A stretch of 45,469 bases of DNA from a virus: IMG/VR virus record IMGVR_UViG_3300035189_000063, positions 1 through 45,469 of that record; one strand, written 5' to 3'. The translations under genes were made by a program, and so were the position numbers. A model generated the notes under the pieces. It saw only the letters and a list, made by a program, of their open reading frames with translations, had not been told where the DNA came from and did not search any database. Positions 39,035-45,469 of this stretch are shown in pieces. Each line of letters opens with the position of its first letter. Within the stretch, counting starts at the first letter, position 1.

Positions 39035-39955
39035 TTAACCTTTGCTCGCTGATCGAGCCTCATGGGCAGCCACTGCCAACAATGTGTCGAGAATAGTTCT
39101 ATCTGAATACCCTCCCCGCCCAACCATTTCCAAAGCGATAGGAGCGGTTGTTTTTCTAATCGTTTCCTCCCCGCAATCTCCCGTTGGAAAAATCAAGTTC
39201 GCCATTAACCTGTTAGGAATACTTACCCCTGTAATTTCAGCCCAAGAAGTAAGGTCTATAAATGGTACTACTCCAAGCCTGACCCAAGACGCAAAATCTG
39301 CTTTCCTATACTGCTTTGGTGAGCCTAGATAGAAATCATCCCTCGTCTTTGCAAGCCACACTTTAAAAGCCTCAAGCAGAATCGCATCTGGCATCGTTAA
39401 ATCCACGTCCGCTATAGCATGTAGCGATGTTCTTTTTTGTGACATATAGAGTGGCAGATCTATAAACTCCATAACTTCATATGCAAGTTCTAGATCACTG
39501 CCACCTACACCGAAGTCGTCACGACTTATATTTTCCCACCACTGATTAGCCCTTTCCTTTGCTTCATCTCTGATCTGTCCTTCCTGCTGTAAATACTGCC
39601 TATAAGTCAGCGAATGAATGGACTTGGCATATTCAGACTTAACGCGACCATTCGCACCATCATGCCCACACATAGCAGACAAAACACTGGAATCCTTTAA
39701 AGAGATATTTGTTTTCCCCCATATCTCTTCGGCAGCCCTATATGCCAAATCCCCCCCAGCAAGTTGCATCTTATTATTTTTTCGAAAACCAAGCATAAGA
39801 AAGAGCTGTTCCCTTGCAAACAGCTGCTCATACCACCCTGCACTATCAAGCCCCGCTAAAAACTCATAGTTATTTAAAGAAAACCAACTCGGAATATCTG
39901 ATACTCCGCGTATAGGATTACTCAGCCGGGCCATTGACGCCTCCAATGCAGTCAA
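39035..39955 (-). CDS. DUF6387 family protein, likely accessory
   Basis: A 306-residue protein with SDIPSWFSLNNYEFLAGLDS and AGWYEQLFAREQLFLMLGF near the N-terminus, which match DUF6387 proteins as I recall (typically IPKWF...NY...AGWYEQL). The C-terminal part (LRLGVVPFIDLTSWAEITGV style) is helical. Such proteins are found near phage and integrative-element integrases, often alone and of unknown function, sometimes in defence-rich places. The gene is more AT-rich than the late operon. No catalytic motif is visible. Confidence 0.72.
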   Translation of the reverse strand: MTALEASMARLSNPIRGVSDIPSWFSLNNYEFLAGLDSAGWYEQLFAREQLFLMLGFRKNNKMQLAGGDLAYRAAEEIWGKTNISLKDSSVLSAMCGHDGANGRVKSEYAKSIHSLTYRQYLQQEGQIRDEAKERANQWWENISRDDFGVGGSDLELAYEVMEFIDLPLYMSQKRTSLHAIADVDLTMPDAILLEAFKVWLAKTRDDFYLGSPKQYRKADFASWVRLGVVPFIDLTSWAEITGVSIPNRLMANLIFPTGDCGEETIRKTTAPIALEMVGRGGYSDRTILDTLLAVAAHEARSASKG

Positions 39956-40112
39956 CTAGGGATACATTCAGTCTAATGAGCCCGTTAGCAAAATGTAATA
40001 GGGTCACGGCGCATCCGAGGAACACACCCAGAACGTCCGGATTGGCAGGGCGTTGAGACCGGCACCGTGGGTTGGTACAGTCAGCAAACCGCTGATAAGG
40101 CACGGAGCCAGC

Positions 40113-40649
40113 ATGAACAAAAAGGACGTAAGCCGTAGGGCTCTGTTGACGCTCGCACTGCTCGCCAGAAGCACACCGGCTTTTGCTCGAGGCGGGCACG
40201 GTGGAGGCGGTGGACGTGGCAGAAGCTCTGGGCGCGGACGAGGCTCAGGAAGAGGTGGCGGAGGTGCCGGCGGATTCATATTCTTACTGATCGTTGGCGC
40301 CGGGATAGCCCTCTACTCCTTCTTCAGCGGCCGATCTAACACTCGGGATCGCAAAGAACGCGAGGCAGCCCAGGCTTTACTTCCTCCGAAGCCACCTGCT
40401 TCAGATTGGGTGCAGCTAGGCCTCTGTCCACTTTGTGGTAGTAGTGTCGTTCAGCGCACGGCAAGGAAGGGACGCTACGCAGGCAAGACATTCTTTTGCT
40501 GCTCTCGATATCCGCGATGTTCAGGATACGAAAGGCGATCCCGTCGCCGACTGTATAACGCGCCAATCGACTCATTTACCGTATGGGATAAAAGGATCAT
40601 GAGGCTGGATGCTAATCCAAGTCTGATCCACAGTATCTACAACGTATAG
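40113..40649 (+). CDS. Membrane-anchored zinc-ribbon protein with topoisomerase-type C4 finger
   Basis: A 178-residue product. The N-terminus (RRALLTLALLARSTPAFARG) is a signal peptide or membrane anchor. Residues 27-54 are almost only Gly/Arg/Ser (GHGGGGGRGRSSGRGRGS), and a membrane segment follows at 55-71 (FIFLLIVGAGIALYSFF). The C-terminal domain resembles the topoisomerase I C4 zinc finger: CPLC at 105-108, CC at 129-130 and C136 (RYAGKTFFCCSRYPRC). Its 3' end runs into the antisense zinc-ribbon remnant at 40612-40830, so the last 20 residues may be secondary. The role is unknown; a membrane-tethered nucleic-acid binder is plausible. Confidence 0.7.
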   Translation: MNKKDVSRRALLTLALLARSTPAFARGGHGGGGGRGRSSGRGRGSGRGGGGAGGFIFLLIVGAGIALYSFFSGRSNTRDRKEREAAQALLPPKPPASDWVQLGLCPLCGSSVVQRTARKGRYAGKTFFCCSRYPRCSGYERRSRRRLYNAPIDSFTVWDKRIMRLDANPSLIHSIYNV

Positions 40650-40830
40650 CGGCCGCCTTGATAGTTTCCGCACAATAAGGGCAATCCTTCACAGTCGAAA
40701 TTGCCGGATCTAACACGGCGACCTTGATATCCAGCTCGACCAAGGCGGCCAGACCATCGATAGATTTTCGGTAGTCGACTGGCTTGGGGTAGAGGTACAC
40801 TTTTTCGACTTTTGCGTCGGGTCGCATCAT
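40612..40830 (-). pseudogene. Chimeric remnant: IS66 TnpB start joined to a zinc-ribbon tail
   Basis: The 72-residue frame starts MMRPDAKVEKVYLYPKPVDY and RKSIDGLAALVELDIKVAVL, a clear IS66 TnpB/Orf2 N-terminus. At about residue 43 it changes to AISTVKDCPYCAETIKAAAI and ends RCRYCGSDLD, a common double-cysteine zinc-ribbon. The IS fragment therefore joined a zinc-ribbon gene fragment and kept the frame open. TnpB is normally about 115 residues, so this is not functional as transposase accessory. Whether the fusion is translated is unknown; there is a possible GGAGCC upstream. Confidence 0.7.
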
Positions 40831-40914
40831 AGTGGCTGGCTCCAGAGAGGAATCGGGAGCACAGCATCCAGCTTCAGCTGGTGGTATTGAATGTGTAGGT
40901 TATGGATCGCTTAC
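40702..40914 (-). mobile_element. IS66-family insertion sequence fragment
   Basis: The minus strand begins GTAAGCG (40908-40914), the usual end of IS66 elements, and continues to the first 43 codons of a TnpB (Orf2) gene. No Orf1 gene fits between the end and the TnpB start, and TnpC is absent, so the fragment has lost most of the element. The right junction lies near 40702, where sequence switches to a zinc-ribbon frame. Confidence 0.6.
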
Positions 40915-41063
40915 GTTTGTAAATTGAAAAACCTGAATCCTTCCAGCGCATATAAGAATCTGGAATCCTTTTGAGATTCCAGATTTGCTGCTGCTTAATG
41001 ATTAGATCAACAATTTTAAGTGAAGAGCACTGCCCTACTGGAGGGTTGATTTATTTTACGCGT

Positions 41064-41900
41064 TTAGCTGCAATACCCACCTTCGTGGCATATCAGCTCT
41101 ACAAAATCTCCCAGAAAGCTCGCAACGCCGCCTGCTGCGAAGGCTTGAAGTGCGAGTTGTATAACTCGCCCAATACTAATTCCAGTTATCCTCGCAATCG
41201 CCACCACACCTTCCTCCTCTTCCAGAGCAGCTATCGCGGCGGCGCCACCGCCAGTAGACGAAATAATAGCAATAAACATAACAAATAAAGCTGCAAACAT
41301 CGCTGTATAAAACGCTTTGCATAGTGCGCAGCCAAACCATCCTCCAAGTTGGCCGTCTCCAAGCTTGAGTCCCGGCTGCGAAAAGTTTATTGCTTGCATA
41401 ATGGCTGCATATTGTTGGCAGCAATTAGGTTGCATATTGATCATGCATGTTCTCGGGAGCCCGATGCTGAATAGGACCTCCATTGCATTCCCCCCATTCC
41501 ATGCGGCTGCGATATTGGGAGCATCCTGTACAACTGTAATTATTCGTTGAGTGAGAACACCGCAATCGCCCATATTAGTTATCAGGTGATCAGCAACAGG
41601 TCCGGTTCCCCCGGTAATTTGGACTCCCCCATCTTGGCCAACACTAATCACCGCCGCGCCTTCACCTGGATACGTCCATATATTTTGCCCCCCATTTACT
41701 CGTACTCCCCACCCTGTAGGCTGCTGTCCAACATCTTCCAGAAAAAATGTGCCTAGTCCGTTCACTGCTACGAAGTACACAGAGCCCTCTGGCCCCATTC
41801 TCGTCCCAACAGGAATGCTACCTGCATATGACCCTGCATGCCCGCCAAAAATCGATGCTTGATAACCGGTAGGAAGATTTAGACTTGTGATACTAAACAT
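41064..41900 (-). CDS. Bacteriocin-precursor-like protein with halocin C8-type cysteine spacing
   Basis: A 278-residue orphan. Residues 1-110 are Gly-rich and beta-like (GGHAGSYAGSIPVGTRMGPE). Cysteines fall at 113, 152, 160-161, 191, 194, 271 and 277. The last 90 residues are hydrophobic: FGCALCKAFYTAMFAALFVM, then membrane-like helices at about 198-225 and 231-265, and a final CHEGGYC. In halocin C8 as I recall it, an early GCSACK and a terminal CNRAGLC have the same C-x2-C and C-x5-C spacing, and its 283-residue precursor gives an N-terminal immunity part and a C-terminal peptide. The start at 41900 has GAGGGAA upstream. Bacteriocin function is an inference; a membrane toxin is an alternative. 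Confidence 0.7.
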   Translation of the reverse strand: MFSITSLNLPTGYQASIFGGHAGSYAGSIPVGTRMGPEGSVYFVAVNGLGTFFLEDVGQQPTGWGVRVNGGQNIWTYPGEGAAVISVGQDGGVQITGGTGPVADHLITNMGDCGVLTQRIITVVQDAPNIAAAWNGGNAMEVLFSIGLPRTCMINMQPNCCQQYAAIMQAINFSQPGLKLGDGQLGGWFGCALCKAFYTAMFAALFVMFIAIISSTGGGAAAIAALEEEEGVVAIARITGISIGRVIQLALQAFAAGGVASFLGDFVELICHEGGYCS

Positions 41901-42210
41901 TGTCGTTCCCTCGTGATTTTTTGGCGGTTGCCGGGCGTGAGTGTAGACAGCTTTTAGAAAGTGCAGCGTTGCCGGTGAAAATATATGCTCGTCAAAAAAC
42001 TTCGATTTAAACCCTGAACCCCTGTCCTCTATCAGAAGCGCGATGGAAGTCCGCAGAAGGCGCAAACCCAGGCTGCCAGAAGTTTTATGTTAAGGCATAA
42101 CATGCTGGAAAACGTGTATTTAAGCAGCCCCAAAAAGCAGCCTTGAGCCTAGTATTTGTCTGAAAAGTCGCTTTGGTTAGAATAATGCCCTCTGGTTGCC
42201 AGGAGGGCCG
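41901..42210. other. AT-rich intergenic stretch, no gene recognised
   Basis: These 310 bases lie upstream of the bacteriocin-like gene. A perfect 6-bp inverted repeat, ATGTTA/TAACAT, spans 42087-42103. The minus-strand frame of the bacteriocin-like gene is open to 42065, but without a ribosome binding site there. I see no other convincing gene or promoter. Confidence 0.5.
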
Positions 42211-42351
42211 TCATGAAAGGCCGTTATTGACTCGCTTGCGGCCGTATTGGCTCAATCCAGCCCGGCCGCGTCGGAAGCACCAGGAATCACCATAAGCAAC
42301 GCCAGCCAAGCCAAGACCCTTACCTTGCTCCAGAAGCTCTGCTGTCGCCAT
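42211..42351 (-). CDS. Very small protein of unknown function
   Basis: A 46-residue product: MATAELLEQGKGLGLAGVAY, then GDSWCFRRGRAGLSQYGRKR and a VNNGLS end. The sequence looks protein-like (Gly, Arg and aromatic residues in a regular pattern) and I recall similar SWC...GLSxYG...VNNGL endings in short Pseudomonas proteins near prophage integrases. It starts four bases after the preceding gene stop, so the two are probably cotranslated. The ribosome binding site is weak. Function unknown. Confidence 0.5.
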   Translation of the reverse strand: MATAELLEQGKGLGLAGVAYGDSWCFRRGRAGLSQYGRKRVNNGLS

Positions 42352-42355
42352 GCAG

Positions 42356-42589
42356 TCATTTGCGCTGTTCCGCGGTCCGGCTTATCTGTCCAGCCTTCAC
42401 CTCATCCGCATAACCCACCAGCCTATCTGCCTCCTCATAGAGCGTCCCAACCAGCCCCATCAGGGCTATGGCGTCGGCATCACTGAGCTTTTCCGCAAGC
42501 TTTCCCAAGTCGACACAGGATTGCTCAAGGTTGGAGGCTATCGCCCTCAGGTCGCGGCGTAGCTGCTGGTGGGGTTTGGTCAGGGCCAT
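42356..42589 (-). CDS. Small helical protein of unknown function
   Basis: A 77-residue product, MALTKPHQQLRRDLRAIASN, followed by heptad-like leucines (LGKLAEKLSDADAIALMGLV, LYEEADRLVGYADEVKAG), so a helical bundle or coiled coil is likely. It is transcribed away from the integrase operon over the operator cluster at 42697-42758. That position suggests a regulatory or partner role, but nothing in the sequence proves it. Ribosome binding site weak. Confidence 0.65.
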   Translation of the reverse strand: MALTKPHQQLRRDLRAIASNLEQSCVDLGKLAEKLSDADAIALMGLVGTLYEEADRLVGYADEVKAGQISRTAEQRK

Positions 42590-42696
42590 AGCTGCATCTT
42601 AAAACTCCAGCAGCGCCAGGTAGCCGGGCGCTTGATTTGCAGAAATTGACACCATTATTTCGCCACTACGAGTTAAGCCCCCCTATCCTTCTGGAA

Positions 42697-42758
42697 AATT
42701 AGCAAATTAAAACTCAAAAAAACAATTTGCTAATTTATTTAGCCATTGCTAATTTATA
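42697..42758. promoter_or_regulatory. Operator cluster and promoter of the integrase operon
   Basis: Three copies of TTGCTAATTT-like sequence occur: inverted at 42699-42709 (TTAGCAAATTA), direct at 42726-42737 (TTTGCTAATTTA) and direct at 42745-42758 (ATTGCTAATTTATA). The middle one is identical over 12 bases to 35295-35306 in the immunity operator. TTGCTA (42727-42732)-N17-TAATTT (42750-42755) is a reasonable promoter for the plus-strand operon, covered by these sites. Confidence 0.68.
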
Positions 42759-42854
42759 GCCACTTCTTCGCTACCTCATGGCGAAACAGGAGCACACCCA
42801 AATATTTGCGAAAGCCATCACCGCGGCCGGCTATCGGCTTGCCTGGAGAAACCC

Positions 42855-43088
42855 TTGAGTACCAACCAATACGATTCCCGCACCGCCGACAAGTTTGTGG
42901 TGCGCCTGCCTGACGGCCTGCGCGCTGATATTGAAGCGGCTGCGAACGCCGCGGACCGCAGTATGAACAGCGTATTCGTCCAAGCCGTGCGCCAGTATCT
43001 GGATGGACAGAATCGCCAAACCCTACTGCTGGACGCGCTGGCAAGTGCCGTCACCCCTCTCCCGCCGATCGCGAGTTCGGACCTATGA
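42855..43088 (+). CDS. Arc-like ribbon-helix-helix DNA-binding protein
   Basis: A 77-residue product with the RHH signature KFVVRLPDGLRADIEAAANA, then ADRSMNSVFVQAVRQYLDGQ: a short strand, basic loop and two helices as in Arc. The start is TTG at 42855, with GGAGA upstream; no ATG fits. It heads the operon leading to the integrase and may control it or assist excision. The C-terminal 20 residues are not conserved with Arc. Its ATGA-type overlap with the next gene indicates coupling. Confidence 0.82.
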   Translation: MSTNQYDSRTADKFVVRLPDGLRADIEAAANAADRSMNSVFVQAVRQYLDGQNRQTLLLDALASAVTPLPPIASSDL

Positions 43089-43252
43089 GCCGCAGCAACG
43101 GACGACTGGGCGAGCGCCTGATCGAGCTGTGCAATGCCCAGCAGCGTCGGGAAACCACCTTCGGCCAGATCTACGCCATGTCCGCATCGTGCGGCATCGA
43201 CGCGCGCAGGGTGCTGGCAGACCACTTTCAAGGTGGTGAACTCGATGGCTAA
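43085..43252 (+). CDS. Very small protein of unknown function in the integrase operon
   Basis: A 55-residue product, MSRSNGRLGERLIELCNAQQ, then RRETTFGQIYAMSASCGIDA. It starts four bases inside the RHH stop and ends eight bases inside the next gene, the pattern of a real coupled gene. It is helical with two cysteines. No family is recognised; a small partner of the RHH protein is possible. Confidence 0.68.
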   Translation: MSRSNGRLGERLIELCNAQQRRETTFGQIYAMSASCGIDARRVLADHFQGGELDG

Positions 43253-43592
43253 GACAGTACTGCGGGTGCGCCTTGATGGCGTCGCGTTCTACATGAACAC
43301 CGAAACCTCTTCACCCGGTACCGGACACCGGAACAGGTATCGCTTGTTCAAGACAGAACACTACGGGCGCGATAAATCCGGTTGGATTCAGGTGGGTTCG
43401 ACGGCTGGCCAAGAGTTGTTGGCAATAGAAGATGAAAGCACCTTGCTAAAGGCGTGTGAAAAGCTATTCGCCAGCAAGAACCCCCACCGGTACGACCTGC
43501 ATGGTGCGATACGTGGCAAACCAGGCAAGTGGGAGGGCGAGGCCTTTCCCGTCAGGAAGTCAGTGCAAACAACGACCTCTATCGAACAGTGA
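43245..43592 (+). CDS. Protein of unknown function in the integrase operon
   Basis: A 115-residue product, MAKTVLRVRLDGVAFYMNTE, with HRNRYRLFKTEHYGRDKSGW and a C-terminal KPGKWEGEAFPVRK. The pattern suggests a beta-rich domain with a basic patch, perhaps for nucleic-acid binding. It overlaps the upstream gene by eight bases and lies seven bases before the AlpA-like gene. It has no hydrophobic segment. Function unknown; position in an excision operon is the only clue. Confidence 0.7.
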   Translation: MAKTVLRVRLDGVAFYMNTETSSPGTGHRNRYRLFKTEHYGRDKSGWIQVGSTAGQELLAIEDESTLLKACEKLFASKNPHRYDLHGAIRGKPGKWEGEAFPVRKSVQTTTSIEQ

Positions 43593-43599
43593 TGACTCC

Positions 43600-44001
43600 A
43601 TGGCCAAGTCAACTGCATCAACCACCAAAGAGACCACGCCGCGCTTCCTCAGAGCGTCAACTGCGCCTGCGTACCTAGGTATGTGCCGGGAAGAATTTAA
43701 CAAGACAGTGCGGCCCAACGTTCGCGAATTCCCCATTGGGAAACAGGGCATTGGTTTCGACCGGATCGAGTTGGATCGGTGGGCAGATTCCTGGGCCGAG
43801 TCCATGGCAATTGAAAAGCAGGCCAATGAGGACAACAATCTGCCCCGCAGTGGGCGCCAAGGAGCAAAACAATGGCGCGAAAAACAATGTCGGGCCTCTA
43901 CCAGAGGAACGGGATTTGGCACATCGACAAAGTCGTCAGAGGTAGCCGACTTCAGGAAAGCACTGGAGCAAGCGAAAGGGAGGAAGCCGAGCAGTACCTG
44001 A
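43600..44001 (+). CDS. AlpA-like helix-turn-helix protein, probable excisionase
   Basis: A 133-residue product with a helix-turn-helix: RFLRASTAPAYLGMCREEFN, then FPIGKQGIGFDRIELDRWAD, the AlpA/excisionase wing with its conserved Trp. The C-terminal 50 residues are low complexity (SGRQGAKQWREKQ) and are coded in the same DNA as the integrase start (130-base overlap). The excisionase role fits the fold and its place just before the integrase. The start at 43600 follows GATGACTCC; the ribosome binding site is not strong. Confidence 0.78.
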   Translation: MAKSTASTTKETTPRFLRASTAPAYLGMCREEFNKTVRPNVREFPIGKQGIGFDRIELDRWADSWAESMAIEKQANEDNNLPRSGRQGAKQWREKQCRASTRGTGFGTSTKSSEVADFRKALEQAKGRKPSST

Positions 44002-45068
44002 TTCATCGGCTGGAAAAGCTGCGGCAGGAAAAAATTTACGGCGTGCGTCAGGTGCGAACCTGGCGCGAGGCAGCCACGCGTTTCTTGGTCGAGTTCAAAG
44101 ACCAAGCGTCGATCGGCCTTTCCGCCTCCCATATCGAACAGCTTGATCCGTACATCGGGGATCTGCCAGTAACGCACATCGATGACGGAACATTGGCCAC
44201 ATTCATCCGTGACCGGCAGCGACCGAGCAAGACGGACAAAGGGAAGGTCAAGCCAGGCGTATCCAACAGGACGGTGAACATTGCCCTGCAACGAGTCGTC
44301 AGGATCTTGAACCTATGCCACCGCAAGTGGCGCGATGCTGAAAAACGGCCATGGCTGGAAAGTGTGCCGATGATATCAATGCTTGAGGAGAAGAAGTCGA
44401 GTCGTAAGCCCTACCCTATGTCATGGGAAGAACAGGCTCTTTTGTTCCCTGAGCTGCCCGACCACCTGTTGAGGATGGCCCTCTATAAGGTGAACACGGG
44501 TTGCCGGGAGCAGGAAGTGTGCAAGTTGCGATGGGATTGGGAAATACGGGTGCCGGACCTGAACACCAGCGTGTTTCTGATACCTGCCGGATTCGGCGGG
44601 CGGAGTGAAAAGGCGGGGGTAAAGAACGGAGATGAGCGCCTGGTGATCTTGAATAAGGTGGCGATGTCCATCATTGATGGGCAGCGCGGCCTGCACCGAG
44701 ACTTGGTGTTTCCGTACGGGCAGCCGGATCAGTTCGGTCCAACAGCCATACACCGAATGAATGACTCGGCCTGGAAGAAAGCCAGAGTGCGCGCAGCGGA
44801 CAGTTGGGAGAAGGTCCACCAGTCGCCAGCACATCCCGGATTCAGGTCGATCCGGATTCACGACTTGAAGCACACCTTTGGCAGAAGGCTACGTGCAGCG
44901 AGCGTGACGGAGGAGGATCGGAAAGCGTTGTTGGGGCATAAGAACGGCAGCATTACGAGCCACTATTCTACCCCGGAGTTGCAGCACTTGATTGAGGCTG
45001 CGAACAAAGTGTCGGCAACTGACTCTCGTGGGCCAGCGCTGACAATCTTGAGGAGGAAGTTGGGATGA
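43872..45068 (+). CDS. Tyrosine recombinase (phage integrase)
   Basis: A 398-residue integrase for insertion at the tRNA-Pro gene. The SAM-like core-binding domain spans about residues 55-165. Catalytic residues are visible: Arg in NTGCREQEVCKLRW, HDLKHTFGRRL (the box usually HxLRHT has Lys in place of the second Arg, frequent in this subfamily), LLGHKNGSITSHYS with His and the nucleophilic Tyr in HYS. The protein starts within the AlpA-like gene; MSGLYQRNG at 43887 is a possible alternative. It ends 69 bases before the tRNA 3' end, fixing the attR side. Confidence 0.93.
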   Translation: MARKTMSGLYQRNGIWHIDKVVRGSRLQESTGASEREEAEQYLIHRLEKLRQEKIYGVRQVRTWREAATRFLVEFKDQASIGLSASHIEQLDPYIGDLPVTHIDDGTLATFIRDRQRPSKTDKGKVKPGVSNRTVNIALQRVVRILNLCHRKWRDAEKRPWLESVPMISMLEEKKSSRKPYPMSWEEQALLFPELPDHLLRMALYKVNTGCREQEVCKLRWDWEIRVPDLNTSVFLIPAGFGGRSEKAGVKNGDERLVILNKVAMSIIDGQRGLHRDLVFPYGQPDQFGPTAIHRMNDSAWKKARVRAADSWEKVHQSPAHPGFRSIRIHDLKHTFGRRLRAASVTEEDRKALLGHKNGSITSHYSTPELQHLIEAANKVSATDSRGPALTILRRKLG

Positions 45069-45092
45069 TCCCCCGCAAAAGTCCCTGCACGT

Positions 45093-45123
45093 AAAAAAGC
45101 CGAACTGGCTAGAGTTCGGCTAA
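45093..45123 (-). terminator. Terminator of the tRNA-Pro transcript
   Basis: Minus-strand stem AGCCGAACT (45113-45121 read in reverse) with AGTTCGGCT, 8 to 9 bp, followed by TTTTTT (45093-45098). It lies just after the tRNA gene, between it and the integrase stop, so the prophage supplies the tRNA terminator. Confidence 0.8.
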
Positions 45124-45137
45124 GTCACTGTAAAATA

Positions 45138-45214
45138 TGGTCGGGACGGAGTGATTCGAACACTCGACCCCTAGCACCCCATGCTAGTGCGCTACCGGAC
45201 TGCGCTACGCCCCG
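45138..45214 (-). tRNA. tRNA-Pro(GGG), prophage attachment site
   Basis: The 77-base cloverleaf reads CGGGGCG...CGTCCCG as acceptor stem (one G-U pair), with discriminator A and encoded CCA. The anticodon stem CTAGC/GCTAG holds the loop ATGGGGT with anticodon GGG, and the T arm has GTTCGAATC. It is host-owned and its 3' part, next to the integrase, is the expected attR. All standard bases are present, so the gene is intact after insertion. Confidence 0.96.
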
Positions 45215-45304
45215 ACTAGGCGTGTTACTGGGTTCGCTTCGCAACGAAGCGATCAGGAATATACCGCAAGCTTTTGAAATGTGGAAGTATTTTAAAAGCC
45301 TGAG

Positions 45305-45469
45305 TTATTTCTTCAAAACCACCAGCACATCTTCGAGTTCGGAGATCATTTGGCGGATCAATTGCTTGTATTGGGTGGTGTCGTCTTTGGCTTCATCACC
45401 GGACATACGCTGGCGCGCGCCGCTGATGGTGAACCCCTGATCGTACAGCAACGCACGGATCTGCCGGAT
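45305..45469 (-). CDS. MerR-family regulator, C-terminal part (cut by window edge)
   Basis: The visible 54 residues read [20 protein letters not shown] and end [15 protein letters not shown], which matches the MerR-family regulator that follows ihfA and precedes tRNA-Pro in Pseudomonas as I recall. The 5' part lies outside the window. Its TAA is at 45305-45307, 90 bases from the tRNA gene. It is a host gene and marks the chromosomal side of the junction. Confidence 0.82.
   Translation of the reverse strand: MRQIRALLYDQGFTISGARQRMSGDEAKDDTTQYKQLIRQMISELEDVLVVLKK

Noticed and set aside
42087-42103. ATGTTA/TAACAT hairpin as an integron attC-like site
   Set aside because: Core site motifs of attC (GTTRRRY and RYYYAAC) are absent; only a short inverted repeat remains.
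43560-44291. Long minus-strand frame opposite the AlpA-like and integrase genes
   Set aside because: Antisense shadow without domain or ribosome binding site; the plus-strand genes are clear.
1-45469. CRISPR array
   Set aside because: I saw no regularly spaced direct repeats anywhere in the window.

Overview
The window looks like a lambda-like siphovirus prophage in a Pseudomonas chromosome. It sits beside a tRNA-Pro(GGG) gene and the 3' end of a MerR-family regulator gene of the kind that follows ihfA in Pseudomonas. Host assignment rests on protein families (DUF3077, DUF2280/DUF4055 packaging genes, tRNA-Pro context) and a GC-rich base composition; the species cannot be read from the sequence. 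The right boundary is clear: a tyrosine integrase (43872-45068) ends 69 bases before the 3' end of the tRNA gene (45138-45214, minus). No second copy of the tRNA 3' end was found by eye, so the left attachment site is probably outside the window or too diverged to see.

Layout, left to right. 1-4676, plus strand: a mixed accessory segment with small unknown genes, a perfect LexA-type box before a coiled-coil gene, a broken glycine-zipper gene, a complete methyl-accepting chemotaxis protein, and three small helix-turn-helix/excisionase-like genes. 4688-5703, minus: endolysin with overlapping Rz and embedded Rz1. 5766-6341: a lipoprotein. 6663-18930: tail genes (SGNH-esterase tail fibre, J-like tip protein, NlpC/P60 protease, minor tail proteins, tape measure, frameshifted G/GT chaperone, tail tube with Ig-like domain, tail terminator). 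18927-26957: connectors, capsid, scaffold, MuF-like protein, portal and both terminase subunits. 26989-28940: metallopeptidase, small genes and a lambda-S-type holin. 29138-29695: an AT-rich membrane-protein gene on the opposite strand. 29881-34358: antiterminator Q, DnaB helicase, DnaC-like loader, O-like initiator and small genes. 34516-35788: CII, Cro and a divergent repressor. 35842-38841: zeta-toxin pair, Rha/KilAC antirepressor operon and a second divergent XRE switch. 39035-42589: cargo (DUF6387 protein, membrane zinc-ribbon protein, IS66 fragment, bacteriocin-like protein). 42855-45068, plus: a ribbon-helix-helix/excisionase/integrase operon.

How it works together: repressor and Cro would share operators at 35286-35342. 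A similar motif recurs before the integrase operon (42697-42758), so one circuit may control immunity and excision. Leftward early transcription makes CII and replication proteins, then Q. Q would allow late transcription through holin, packaging, head, tail and lysis genes, which are punctuated by short intrinsic terminators. The most unusual gene is at 41064-41900: its C-terminus carries paired cysteines spaced like those of halocin C8, and the whole-protein layout also resembles the halocin C8 precursor. All names come from reading the sequence and recalled family knowledge; no database search was run.
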